From Chlamydomonas sphaeroides (taxonomy: Eukaryota > Chlorophyta > Chlorophyceae > Chlamydomonadales > Chlamydomonadaceae): 64,000 nucleotides of DNA. A program made the translations under genes and the position numbers. Position 1 is the stretch's first letter. Every line of letters starts with the position of its first letter. A model generated the notes under the pieces. The model was not told the DNA's origin. It saw only the letters and a program-made list of their open reading frames with translations, and did no database searches. This document shows, one piece after another, positions 24,114 to 34,602 of the stretch. The stretch spans positions 1 through 64,000 of the forward strand of contig BDDC01000265.1 of the NCBI GenBank assembly GCA_001662425.1. Direction: 5' to 3'.

Positions 24114-26158
24114 TTATCTTTCAATTGACAGCCAAACGACAACCAACCAACCAACCAACCAACCTTGAACCGACACATCAAACCAACGAGCTCTAGGAGT
24201 CACCACCTCTGTGGCGCGGGATCGGGATCGGGTATCGGGAGGGGCGGGTTGGTGGCCCGCTAGCAGCTGCGGCGCCTGCGGCTCGGGCGCCACTTGCTGC
24301 GCGGCCGTCGTGAGGCACGCTGCGGCAGCGACCTCGCGGCGACGAGAGCAGAGGTGCTGCGGCACGCACAGGCGGTAGACGGCGTTGGAGGTGGCAAAGA
24401 TGAGGAAGCCACCGCCGCCAGAGATGGGCCCGTCGCCGCCAGCGCCAGCGCCGGGGCTGCTATCGGCGGCGGCAGCGACCGCGGCCGCGGCAGCGGTACC
24501 GGCGCTGCTGTCGCCGCCGCTGCCCTCGGCGCCAGCGAGCGGCGGCTGGTGCGGCATAAAGACCAGACCGCGGATGGTGCCGTGCGCCCGGAACGGAAGC
24601 GTGCGGACCACGAAGTCGTCACCGGCGCTGGACTCGCCGCCGTCTTCCAGGGCCCCAACCTGGCCCTGGCCCTGGCCCTGGCCCTGGCCCTGGCCCTGGC
24701 CCTGGCCCTGGCCCTGGCCCTGGCCCTGGCTTTGGCCCTGGCCGCCTGTCTGGCCGTCCTGCTGGCCGGCTGGCAGGGAGCCGGGCGCCCGCATGTAGTC
24801 CGGCAGCAGCAGGGCGTGGATGCGCCGGCCGCGAGCCACGAACAGGGTGCCGCGGCCGTCCGAGACAAGGTGCGCGGCCGCCGTCAGGGCCTCGTACTCG
24901 GCGGCGTCGATGCCGGCGGCGGTCGCAGCACTGACGACACTGCTGGCAGCACCAGCGGCTCTGCCCCGCTCTCCCGCCTCCTCGCTGTCGCTGTCGCTCA
25001 TGTACCCGGATCGGTCCACGCCGTCCTCCTCCTCGGCGGCGGCCTCGGCCTCGGCCTCGGCCTCGTCACTGCTGGGGCCCGCGCCGGCCAGAGCGCTACA
25101 GGGGAAAGCCGGATGGGAGGGTGGGCGGGGGCACAGCAGCGGTGGGCTTGCGGAACAGCGTCGGGAGCTCAAATCTTACCCGCTTCAAGGGCAGGCGGGG
25201 ACCGGATTGGCTGCATGCCCTGTGCAAGCCCGCACGCCCTGCCGTACCAGAGCATGTCGTACTCGTCGTCCTCGCCATCGTACTCGCCGCAGGCGCGCAG
25301 CCTCGCAATCTCCTCCCGCGACAGCTCCGGATCGCTGTCGTAATCGTACTGCACGCCGTACCGCTGCCGCTGGCGGTTCCGGCGCTGCCGCTGCCGCCGG
25401 CGCCGTTTGCCGGCCGCTGCCATGTCCCGCTTGACCTGCTCCCGAGCTACGCGGCGGGCCTTCTTGCGCTCCGCCGCCTCCCGCTCCCGGGCCTCCCGCT
25501 CGGAACGCGGCAGCCGCCACAGCACGCCGCGGTGGGATGCGATGGCGCACACCTCCCCGCGCTGCGCCAGGACCTGCACCAGGCCGTAGCCCTTCCTGCC
25601 CTCGACCAGCCAGCCGCTGTCGCTGTAGGCGTCGTAGGCGCCGCTGACGAAGTCGTTGACTTCCTCGTTGCCGCGCTCGTCGAACTCGTACAGCGGCTCG
25701 TACGGCTGACCTTGCAGCGGATAGCGCAGCTGCATCGGGTTCCTGTCCTGGACCTTGTGACAGACCTCGCCCTTGAAATTTGCATCCACGGGCAGCAGCT
25801 GCCCCGAGCGCGTCGCGAACATCACATCCGCGGGGTCCAGCGACGGTGCCACCTCCTCCAACCAGCCGTGCTCCTCGCCCGCGCCTAGGGCGCCGCCAGC
25901 CGAGTCATGTACGGCGGCTGCCTTGAGTACAGGGAACCGGTAGCGGAACTGGGCGGGCCGGCGCGGCGCGGTGCCGGAACCGCAGCGGCTGGTGGTGGGG
26001 AGAACGACGAAGCAGCCGGGTGACTCGACGCCGAAGGCAGTCCAGCAGCCTTTGCTCCAGGAGAACTTGGGCGTCTTCCGAACCGCGTTGGTGGCCAGTC
26101 GCTTTCGGGGGACAATGCCGCCCCGGCTGCGCTTCGGCTGCTGCTTGATGCGCACCAT
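24114..26158 (-). CDS. unknown protein with histone H3-tail-like N-terminus
   Basis: Two exons, 25248-26158 and 24114-25095, sum to 1893 nt (630 residues) in phase. Residues 2-30 align without gaps to the histone H3 tail: identities at H3 R2, K4, Q5, S10, G12, G13, P16, R17, K18, L20, A21, T22, A24, R26, K27, plus T28 and P29 of algal H3 (H3 recalled from memory). The histone fold does not follow. Instead come a ~220-residue region with no family I recognise (LYEFDERGNEEVNDFVSGAY at ~25650), an Arg-rich nuclear-localisation-like stretch (KRRRRQRQRRNRQRQR, ~25355-25410), an acidic patch, a second acidic block (EAEAEAEAAAEEED), (GQ)n from a hexamer repeat, and an Ala/Gly-rich part with a hydrophobic FLIFATSNAVYRLCV segment. 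The C-terminal W/V-rich tail is encoded by an (AACC)n microsatellite. Nuclear location is inferred. Function unknown. Confidence 0.75.
24141..24164. repeat. (AACC)6 microsatellite at 3' end of coding region
   Basis: Six AACC units. On the minus strand they encode the last residues (GWLVGW-like) of the H3-tail-like protein, so repeat slippage would change its C-terminus. Confidence 0.85.
24661..24741. repeat. (TGGCCC)n coding hexamer, about 13 units
   Basis: Near-perfect TGGCCC units with one TGGCTT variant. On the minus strand they encode alternating Gly-Gln. Hexamer length keeps the frame, so copy number can vary without truncation. Confidence 0.92.
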
Positions 26159-26168
26159 GCCTGAGGCG
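26115..26168 (-). repeat. duplicated segment, copy A (start of H3-tail-like gene)
   Basis: Covers the initiator ATG, 13-14 codons and ~10 bases upstream. About 45 of 51 bases match copy B at 26840-26890, with a 3-base indel. Confidence 0.75.
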
Positions 26169-26839
26169 TGCGGCGGAAGCCGTTGTCCCGGGCGACGATC
26201 AGAGCGAGTAGATAGTCTTGGTCTTATGTGCAGCTAAGGGGGCTAGGGTTGCCCGTTAGGCGGCGCCGGGGGGTTGCGTTTCCCCGACGGGCCCGTGCCT
26301 CCAGACTCCAGCTAAGCGCGTTTACGACCCACGGCCGGTGCCAGCGACAGCTCCGCAAGCAAGAGGTTCGCTTGCCTGCTATCTTTATATCTGACGCACC
26401 TGGCAGCGGCGATGCCCTTCGGCGTTGAAGTAAATCCGCGCCGATCCTTGTCCGCCAAGTCCCCACCACGAGCTGCAATACTACATATGCTTGCCACAAA
26501 GGATTGCGACCTAGTTTGCTGGGTTGAGACTGTCAAATCAAGCAGGCGCGAAAGACAAACAGCGACAGCTAAGCGCCGCGGAGCTCGGGCAGGCGCACAT
26601 GAACGCAGGGAGCGCTCCTATCGTGTTGCGTGGAACGTTTGTGATGCGCGTCATGTGACGTGCACAGGTATGCGGGCACGAATCACAGGGTCGACATGAC
26701 GACATCCCATCGCTTGCCCCCGCCAGGCCCCACACGGTCACAGGCTCACAGCAACCTCTTCCAGCATACGTTGCACCATGCGAGCATGAGCGTCCACCTC
26801 GATGCCATGGTGGAACATTGCTGTCGGGGAGGGGGCATG

Positions 26840-26890
26840 CATGCCGCGGCTGCGCTTCGGTTGCTGCATGATGCGCGACAAGCCTGAGGC
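26840..26890 (-). pseudogene. decayed copy of the H3-tail-like gene start
   Basis: Copy B of the segment at 26115-26168. Read on the minus strand it gives RIMQQPKRSRG against RIKQQPKRSRG, but the ATG is TTG here and the reading diverges after about 13 codons. Homology extends a few bases into the 5' flank (CGCCTCAGGC). It is a fragment of gene duplication or of a repeat family; no complete gene follows. Confidence 0.6.
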
Positions 26891-27079
26891 GAGCCGCGAA
26901 ACCCGGCTGTCAGCGGTGCAGGCGTCATCGGCACAACAGTTGAGCTATTGAGCTCTTTTACAGCGAGGGGCGTGGAAACTGGGCCTTGGGGTCGCAGCAG
27001 GCCTGGCGCCCTGGCCCCTGGGCCTTCGTGCCGACCTGCCGACTGGGCTGTGATGACCTGGGCACTGCTGGCGCAAACT

Positions 27080-27101
27080 TCCCCAGCTGCGCATGGGTGC
27101 A
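27080..27101 (+). repeat. dispersed repeat, copy 2
   Basis: Shares 22 identical bases (CCCAGCTGCGCATGGGTGCA plus TG) with 3977-3998, followed in both by a diverged CCC(T/C)AAAAAG(A/G)GGC block. The element type is unknown. Confidence 0.6.
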
Positions 27102-28207
27102 TGCCTTGCCCCAAAAAGGGGCCACCCTGACCAGACGCAAACAGTCGGTCATTATGCGGTTGTAGCTGGGACTATTTGAGGGGTCTCGGGCACGCTAAAT
27201 AACCTCCGTGCCCTCACCCCACGGGCCGGACCTAGCCGCCCGAACTGCCTCAACGGCAGGACCGTATCTCCTAACGCACGCCGCCGCTAACGAACGCCGC
27301 CGCTGCTGCTGTTCTAGCTGTGTCGCGGCCGCTTGCGGCGGCCGCTGCCATCCCCTCCGCCGCCTCCGCCGCCCGGCCCATGCATCACCGCCCGGCCCAT
27401 CTATCGCCAGCGCCAGGGCGGAAGCAGGCCGGGCGCTCAGCCCCGAGCAGCTGGAGGCACAGCAGCAGCAGCATATTTAGAGCGGCGTTGAGGTCACAAA
27501 CACAATCTTCAGCATTTCTTTTAGTCTCCACCCACTACGTAACAAAACATTTGGAGGAATGCTGTATTGAAGTTCAGCTCAGCGCTGCGGAGCGCAGGAA
27601 GGCGAACAAGAACGCACGGAAGGCTTCCGCTGCACAGCAACAGTGCGCGGGCAAGCCCGGTCAGGGCATAAACGCGCACCAGGGATTGCTTCGACACCCT
27701 TGCTTGAAACACGGGCAAGCTCCGTCCGGCCCCCGACCCCACAGCTACGTCCGGCCCCCGCCCCTTCACGCTCAATCCTATTCGCGTCTTTGCTTTGTAT
27801 ATACACACACGCGTGTCGGGTATATGTTGATTATTATGAACACACATATACATATATTATGCAGAGTGGCGGGATTCGGTGTGATACCCTTATCATCAGG
27901 ATAAGCCATTCCGCGGTGTGCCGACGCCTGCATGCACGCCATGGCACGCCGGCGCCCTGCCACCCCCTACCTTGCCGCACCATGCGTGATCCGTATCCCA
28001 GGAGCGGGGCTCCCATCATTGGCCCAACATCGGACGAGCATGCACGCCGTGTCAAATATCACACAAGGCACTCGGCCCCCGTCGCGGGTGCCGAGCGGCG
28101 CGCCCCGTGGTGGGCACAACCCCTGTGCGCCAGCCCCGCCCGCTTGCCCGGCGGCACCGCCACACACGCCCCCGCTGCTGACACCTGGTGGCTACCGTGT
28201 GTTGGCC

Positions 28208-30628
28208 TCACAGCGAGCAGCGCTTGGCGCACTCCTTGTCGGTGACCCACATGCCGACGGGCTCGGGGAAGGAGCGCACGCCGTAGGCGGCCTGCGTGCG
28301 CGGGGGGGCACCGGGGGGCCGCGCGCATACGTACGTACCGTGACGGGGTACAGCGGTGCGCTGGCAGGCAGGGGACGACGGACCAAGCAAGGCAGGGCCC
28401 TGCGGCGGCTGCGCTTGCCCTCGGTAGTCGGGACACGCGCGTGGCGAGCGAGGGGTGCCGCGCAGCGTGCTGCCGCACGCGCGGCCGCGGTACGCTTGGC
28501 CGCATGTACGGCACAGCGCATGCACGGTACATGTACGGCAAAGATACGAGCGTGCGCACGTACCATCATGTAGGTCTTGCTGGCGGCGTTGAAGTTCTGC
28601 ACCGCCGGGCGAGGGAGGATGGGAGGAAGCGGGGGCGGTGGAGCGGGGGCCAGCAAGCAAGGCGGCATTGGCGAGGGGCCCAGGGCGGCAGGCGCCTCCG
28701 CGCGCAGTCCGCTTACCCCAGCACAGGAGCCCTCCTGCCCCAGCAACATTGCCGCTCAGGGCGCTCGGCGCAATGGACGCATGAGGCCGCGCGTAGGGCC
28801 GCGTAGGGCGCCACAGGACCATGCTTGCTCGGCACGGCACGGGCGGCGGCGGCTGGGGGCCGGCTGCACCCGGGGGCAACGTGTTCCCCTGCGCCTCCAT
28901 AGCCCAGTACCCCCCACCTGCGGTATGTTGACGGTGCCGATGGAGCGCGCGTTGAAGAAGATGACGGACTCGGCCTGCATGCATGCACGCATACGGCGGA
29001 CACGCAGCGGCGGTAGGTGGGAGGCGGTTGGGCGCGTGTGTGTGGGGTGCGAGGTGGGACAGGGTGGGGCTGACAGGGGCGGGGCAGAGAGCGCCTGGGT
29101 GCGCGCGGCCCCGCGCGGTGCGCTCACGGCCACTGCCGCCCGCCCCAGATGCAGCCGCAGCCGCGCACCTTGTCGCAGTTGTTGTTGAACTGCGGGCGGG
29201 GGCAGCATGGGGATTCGGCGAGGCGAGGGCCAGGGAAAGAAAGGGCCGTTGTGACAACGCGTGCAGGTGGGGGCTTGGGCACAGCTGTATGTCCTGGCGC
29301 GTCGTGTGGCGGCCCCGTGGATCCCGCATCGCCCAGGCACGCTGTCACACGACGCCACCCCGGCTGCACACTTGGAAATACACACGCGGTCCGGGGGTGC
29401 AGGAAGCAGGGGCCTCGCGCCACCAACCCTCCCAGCCCTCCCAGCCCTCCCAGCCCCCCCCGCCGGGGCCCACCTGGTAGTGCATCCACCTGCCATGACG
29501 CCCGGGCAGGGCAGGGGCGGGCAGGGCGCAGCAAGGCAAGCGTTGACGACGGGCAAGGGGGCCACGCGCGCCGTCAGGCGCCGGCACTGGAGGGCCAGCA
29601 TCCGGGCGTGCGCCCGGCGCACGGTGCTAGTAGTCGGATCGACGCCGTGCGCCCGTGCGCCCACGCCCTCTGCAGCCTCGTGGCGGCTGCGGCCCACACA
29701 GCCGCAGCCCGACCGCAGGCCGACCCGCCGAGCTGTGCCAAGGTTGGGAACCGCCCCACAGGTTCTAGTCAGGAGCTGTGCAGCTACGGGAGGTTGATCG
29801 TGCCCGTTCGTGTCCCCAGCAGAGGGAGGGGCGGAGGGCGCTACGCACCCCCTGGGGTACACCACGTTGTCGCCGGCGTTGAGCGTGTGGCGGTAGGCGG
29901 TGTTGTTCGGCGCCACCAGCACTGACTCGATGCCGCGGCCCTCCATGATGTACAGCACCTCGTCGGCGGTGATGTGGAGGTGCATGGCCCTGCGGCAGGC
30001 AGGGCAGGCACAGCGCGGCTCGGAGCTCGGCCGCAGCGCTGCCGGAGCACGTCGCGGCCCATGGAGCGTCGGAGCTGGTCGAAGTGGGGTTCTTCTGTTG
30101 GTGGCGGGCGTAAACGACAGACAATGCCCTCAGCGCCAGCTCATGACCAAGTTCCTAAATGGCGCCCTGTCGCAGGGAAATGCGGCCTGTCGCAAGTTGT
30201 GTCCGGGATTTCGACGAACAACGAGCGTGCGGTACGGTGGACGCTGGGCGACGCACCGGTAGACGCAGGGACCCTGGCGGGGTCAGGAGGGACAGGCGGG
30301 AGAGTGAAACTTTGCGTCGTCGAGTTCCGGGCAAAGTTGCGTGAACAGCGCCGTCGAGCGTCGCCCGCACCCTTCACTCACAAGCTTGACCCTAGCCAGG
30401 TTTGTCTCGGTGCTGATGCTGCCGGCCTGAATGGCTGTCGATGAGTTGGTCGCAGGCCATGGCAGAAGTACGGGAATCTGCAACGAAACGTCAGCCAATC
30501 AGTCGAAAGGTGAGGTCTACATACCAGGCGTGTGCCGAGCGTACCATTCCAATGACATATGGGTCCTGGGCGAGCGCGCATGCCAGGCCAGCGGCCAGCA
30601 CGACAAGCAGCAGGCAGCGAGGAGTCAT
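28208..30628 (-). CDS. secreted germin-like cupin protein
   Basis: Eight exons: 30545-30628, 30371-30477, 29849-29989, 29474-29489 (16 nt), 29169-29189 (21 nt), 28918-28974, 28564-28596 (33 nt) and 28208-28291. They sum to 543 nt, 180 residues, all phases consistent. Residues 1-20 are a clear signal peptide (hydrophobic LLLVVLAAGLACALA). Cupin motif 1 is complete as G-x5-H-x-H-x4-E-x6-G (from GGAMHLHITADE). Motif 2 is complete as G-x5-P-x-G-x2-H-x3-N, built from three exons (GDNVVYPRG / WMHYQ / FNNNCDK). The His, Glu and His side chains for metal binding are present. Germin-like proteins are extracellular manganese proteins, some with oxalate oxidase or superoxide dismutase activity; the activity here cannot be told. 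The C-terminus is Cys-containing (KECAKRCSL). Confidence 0.88.
29427..29455. repeat. 9-bp tandem repeat (CCCTCCCAG)3
   Basis: Three units lie beside the donor of the 16-nt exon (29474-29489) of the germin-like gene, inside the short intron separating the two smallest exons. Confidence 0.7.
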
Positions 30629-31157
30629 TGTGTGTATGTACGTGCGTATTGTCACAAGCAGGAGGCCCGTAGGTGTAAAATAGTGTCGGGGGTTAGGCGT
30701 TAGTTGGCATGGCCTGCGTGCGTACGTACGGCACGCGCTCGGTGGTCAACCTCCAGCACCCGCGCAGCCATGCGGCAGCTTCAAGCAGGCAGAGATGCCG
30801 TGGACAAGGCAAACCGTGACAAGGGGCGTTCTTTCTCGCTCTCGCCCTTCCTCTTTCGAGCACTTTACACACCTTTGCGCAGCGCGCCTAACGCGAGCTC
30901 AGAGCGCCGAGTAGTGTAACGCGCAATCCACAATAGAGATGCGAGTGTCGCGTCGCGTTTCGCGTCGAAGCGGACTGCTGCTGCTGCCGCCTGATGCAGC
31001 ACCCAACCAGGGGAGCGGCCTGGCCCCTTGCTTGCACCTCCCCCGATCTGCAACACTCCTTCACCTCCCCCCTAACCCGGGCCAGCCCCGGTGCACTGCA
31101 GCAGCAACGAGTCGCTTCACGACCTCCAGGTCCCCAGTGCTTCATGCCTCCAGGGCG
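30629..31157. other. intergenic; germin-like promoter and 3' UTR of Ala-rich gene 1
   Basis: TTACA at 30865-30869 (TGTAA on the minus strand) is a candidate poly(A) signal about 290 bases beyond the stop of Ala-rich gene 1. The 30629-30860 part is the probable promoter of the germin-like gene. No coding exon seen. Confidence 0.5.
30865..30869 (-). promoter_or_regulatory. candidate poly(A) signal TGTAA
   Basis: Minus-strand TGTAA about 290 bases downstream of the stop codon of Ala-rich secreted protein gene 1. Confidence 0.5.
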
Positions 31158-34100
31158 TTAGGGCTCCAGGGCCCTGGCGATGGCGGTGGCCTGCGCCCCC
31201 GCCTTGGCGTTGGGTGGCGACGACGGCGGCGGCGACGGCCGCATTGGCGCTGCAGGTAGCGGCTTCGCAGCGGCGGCGGCGGCCGCAGGCGGCGGGGGCG
31301 GCGGAGGCAGTGAGGCCGCCAACGACGGCGACGGGGCGGCCGGGGAGCAGGCGGCGGCGGGCGAGAGGCCCAGGCACACGGCGGCGCCTGCGGAGGCCGC
31401 CAGTGCCCGGTTGTCGCCGGCGGCGGCGCTCTGGGCGGCTGCGGTGCGGGCGTCACGCGAGCGGTTGGGAAGGGGCGCAGGATCATGGTGTGTGTGGGAG
31501 GGTGTGGGCAGGCGGGGTGGGGGTCAGGCACGTCCCGCGCCCCACGGCGCCATCGGGACCCCGCCCCAGCCACACAGGCCCCGGCCCTCTGGCCTAGTGG
31601 CAACGCGCGTGCGTATTCGCACGCTTCGCGCACCACTGGGTGTACCACCCGCCAGCAGCCGTAGCTCCGTTGGGCCTCCTGGGGGCGCACGTACTTACAA
31701 CCCCACTCGCTCTTTTTCTGGCATCGCACTCTGCGGCTGACAGCCCCGTGGGCCCCTGTCCACCCACCCACGCACCCACCTATCTAACGACCCCAGTTGG
31801 CCCCACCGCCCCCGCCGCCTGCCCACCCACGCACCCGCCAGCACGGCGCTCAGGTTGCCGCAGCCCCCGCCCGCCACCACCGACGACACCGCGTTGGCGT
31901 AGGCCGATGCCAGCGGCGCCGCCGACTCGCCGGCGGCGCCGCCGCGCAGCGCTGCCGCCAGCGCGGCGCCGGCGGCCTTCGTGACGGTGGCGTTGCCGCC
32001 GGTGCTCGCCAGCACCAGGGTCTGGGCCAGCGCGTCCGAGACGGCGGTGGCGCTCTGTGGCGTCGGTGCGGCGCAAGGTGGGGCTGGCGGTGGGTGCGGG
32101 GGGCGTGGGGAGCCCCGAGCTCGGGTGTAGGGCAGGCGGGACCCCGGCCGGGGCCCCCAAGCCGGGCCACACGCACCCGGCCAGCCGCCTGCGCCAGCGC
32201 GCTGGCGACGGCGGCAGAGGCCTCGGGGCCCTGCGCGTAGGCGGCGGCCAGGACCTGCGGGGACACGGGCGCGCGTGGGGTGGGGCGGAGTGTGGGCCAA
32301 GGCAGTCACCCCTGGCACGCTACCTCTGGCACGCTACCCCTGGCACGCTACCCCTGGCACGCCACCCCTGGCCGGAGATCCTGTCCAGGCATATGCCCTC
32401 GCCTGCGACAGCGCGGCCGTCGCGTTGCCGCCCTGCGCTGCGGCCGCCACGATTGCGCTGGCCACGGCCGTGGCGTTGCCCCCGGCCACCGCCTGGTGGG
32501 GACCAGGCAGTGGGCAGGAGGCATGGGAGGCATGGGAGGGAGGGGAGGGAGGGGAGGGAGGGGAGGCGTGCAGGGGGAGCGAGGCAGGCAGGCAGGCAAG
32601 AGATGCGCCGACGGGCGGTGAGGACCGAGCGTCGTTGGGTCGGACGAAGGCGAACCGCGGGGCAGGTTTCGCGGGCTCTGCCACCCCGACATGCCGTTGT
32701 GGCGATGCCGCTGTGGTGCGCGAAAGGCCTCCAGCCACAGCCCCCTGGCCGCTTCCCCCGCGGGCTGCGGCGGGCTCACGTCGGCGAATGCATCGGCCAC
32801 GGTCGCTGCGGCAGTCGGCCCGCCGCGCGTCACGGCCGAGGTGAGCACACCGGACACGGCGCGCGCGTTGCCCAAGGCCAGTGCGCGGGTGAGTGCGGCG
32901 ACGGCGGACTGCGGCGCTGCGGGAGCGGGCGCGAGCGGGGGCTCGGTCGTCAGCTCAAAACCTGGCGGCGCCAGCGCAGGCCGCACACAGCCCTGCCCTG
33001 CCGCCGATGGATTTCATCACCTGTGGCGCTAACGCGCACGACGGCCTCGGCCGCCGCGGTGGCGGCGGCGCCGCCGGCGGCGGCGGCACTGGCGATGGTC
33101 TGCGCCGCGGCGTTGACCGCGGTGCCATTGCTGACCGTCTGGGGGCGAGCGGTGGTGGCGGTGTGGTGTGTGGAGCGGCGGCGGGCTAGCAGCACTCCCG
33201 CAGCCGGGGCCGGACCGGGTGGGCCACGCCCCAGCCGGGGCCGGACCGGGTGGGCCACGCCCCAGCCGGGGCCGGACCGGGTGGGCCACGCCCCAGCCAG
33301 GGCCGGACCGGGTGGGCCACGCCCCAGCCGGGGCCGGACCGGGTGGGCCACGCCCCAGCCAGGGCCGGACCGGGTGGGCCACGCCCCAGCCAGGGCCGGA
33401 CCGGGTGGGCCACGCCCCAGCCAGGCAGCCGAGCCGCGGGCACTGCGCTCGACGGCTGCGGCCCCGTGCAAAGGACTCGACGAACCCTGACATTCGCACG
33501 GTTGCGTCTCTGGCTTCACGGGTTCAGCCGCTGCGGTCCCCCGCGTGCCTCCCAGCGCCTGCGCCCCCACCTCGACGATGGCGTCGCTGACGGCACTGGC
33601 GGCGCCGACCCCCTGGCTGGCGGCGGCCGCCAGCGTGTCGGCGGTGGCGCTGACGTTGCCGCCGGCCTCCGCCGCCACCAGCGCGCCCGAGGCGGCGGCG
33701 GTCGCGGCGGCGGTGGCTGCATGGCAGCGGCCGCGGCGGCGGTAGGTGGGGCGGCAAGGTGTAAATTCAGCGTGGCTGGAGGGAGCCTCTGGCCGTGCGG
33801 CGCCGAGACCCCGGAGCACCGGCCCCGGCCCAGCGCTCACACTGCGTGGCCGCCTGCACCAGCGCCTGCGCCGCCGTGTCGGCGGTAGCTCCGCCCTGCC
33901 AGGGGCCGCGCGGGGGAGCGGCACATGGGTCGGTGCGCCGCACAGTCCTCGGCGCGGGGCTCAGCGCCGGCGCTGTGAGGGCGCTGCGGTGCGTCACGAC
34001 GGCGGCGGCCCCCGCACCACCCGGCCCTCCATCCGCACCTGCGCCGACGCCCGCGCAATGCCGGGCCCCACGTAGCTGCTGGAGGAGGTGACGGCCTGGC

Positions 34101-34602
34101 GGAGTGGGTGACGGACGTGCATGCAGCAGGGGCCGGCGTGGGGAAGAGGACGGGGCAGGAGGCGGGGGCAGGACGTGTGCTCTGCACGCAGGCCCTCGCG
34201 CCTCTGTCCACGCGCCTGCGCGGCGGCCTGCGTGTCGCCGGCCTGGGCGGCGGACGCGAATGACGTCGCGGCGGCGCTGGCGGCGGCCTTGCCGGCCGCG
34301 GCCTGCGCCAGCGCCCGGCGGCCGGGCGCTGCGTCGGGGGGGTGCAGGGGGGCGCGAGCGTTGTGGGGCCGGCATGGCGCAGCGGCAAGGGCGCGGCGCG
34401 GCGGCCAAGGACCCTTGTCGCGCGGATTGCGCTGCGCAGTCACATGCGAGTGCAGGAGGCGAGCCTCGCGCGGAGTGGCGCGGCGCTGATGAGCACCTGC
34501 AGCGGCGGTCGCGGCGGCCAGGGTGAGCAGGAGCGCGGCCGCCGCGGCCGCCAGCGGCGGGCGCTGCGGCGCCCCGAGTGTGCGCTGATGGGCTGGGCGC
34601 AT
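31158..34602 (-). CDS. Ala-rich sequon-bearing secreted repeat protein 1
   Basis: About 11 exons, from ATG at 34602 (exon 1 34497-34602) to the last exon 31158-31438. The start encodes a basic then hydrophobic leader (LAAAAAALLLTLAAATAAAGA), a probable signal peptide. Most exons encode one or two ~17-20-residue Ala-rich amphipathic units opened by GG or GN and often carrying an N-glycosylation sequon: GGNVSATADTLAAAASQ (~33640), GGNATAVASAIVAAAAQGG (~32470), ASTGGNATVTKAAGAALAAA (~32000). Near the C-terminus come a conserved Cys unit (AYANAVSSVVAGGGCGNLSA) and then a VCLGLSP motif leading into a Pro-rich tail. This layout matches the neighbour at 35484-39506, so they are tandem paralogues. 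No known family recognised; silk- or matrix-like structural role is inference. The exon near 34220-34330 is uncertain. Confidence 0.72.
32313..32368. repeat. 14-bp tandem repeat, 4 copies
   Basis: Four TGGCACGCTACCCC-type units start at 32313, 32327, 32341 and 32355, in an intron of Ala-rich gene 1. Confidence 0.85.
33201..33424. repeat. 31-bp minisatellite, 7 copies
   Basis: Seven units of exactly 31 bp start at 33201 and every 31 bases to 33387, followed by a partial unit. They differ mainly at one base (CCGGGG or CCAGGG). The array fills a large intron of Ala-rich gene 1. It is open in several frames on both strands, which creates long false ORFs. Confidence 0.93.

Larger units (their letters stand above)
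26159..28207. other. 2-kb gene-poor region with a decayed gene copy and a dispersed repeat
   Basis: No intact gene supported. Contains copy B of the H3-tail-like gene start (26840-26890) and a copy of a dispersed repeat (27080-27101). AT-rich stretches lie at 27480-27580 and 27780-27900. A plus-strand open frame ending near 27480 with a Glu/Gln-rich end has no start or splice support and is left uncalled. Confidence 0.5.

Noticed and set aside
27208..27904. possible small plus-strand gene in the gene-poor region
   Set aside because: No consistent start, splice signals or recognisable protein; composition is similar to the other non-coding stretches.
33201..33424. CRISPR-like array
   Set aside because: Units are directly adjacent without variable spacers; it is a minisatellite in a eukaryotic intron.
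32057..33490. 477-codon plus-strand frame over the 31-bp minisatellite
   Set aside because: Produced by the stop-free repeat and GC bias; it lies antisense to supported exons of Ala-rich gene 1.
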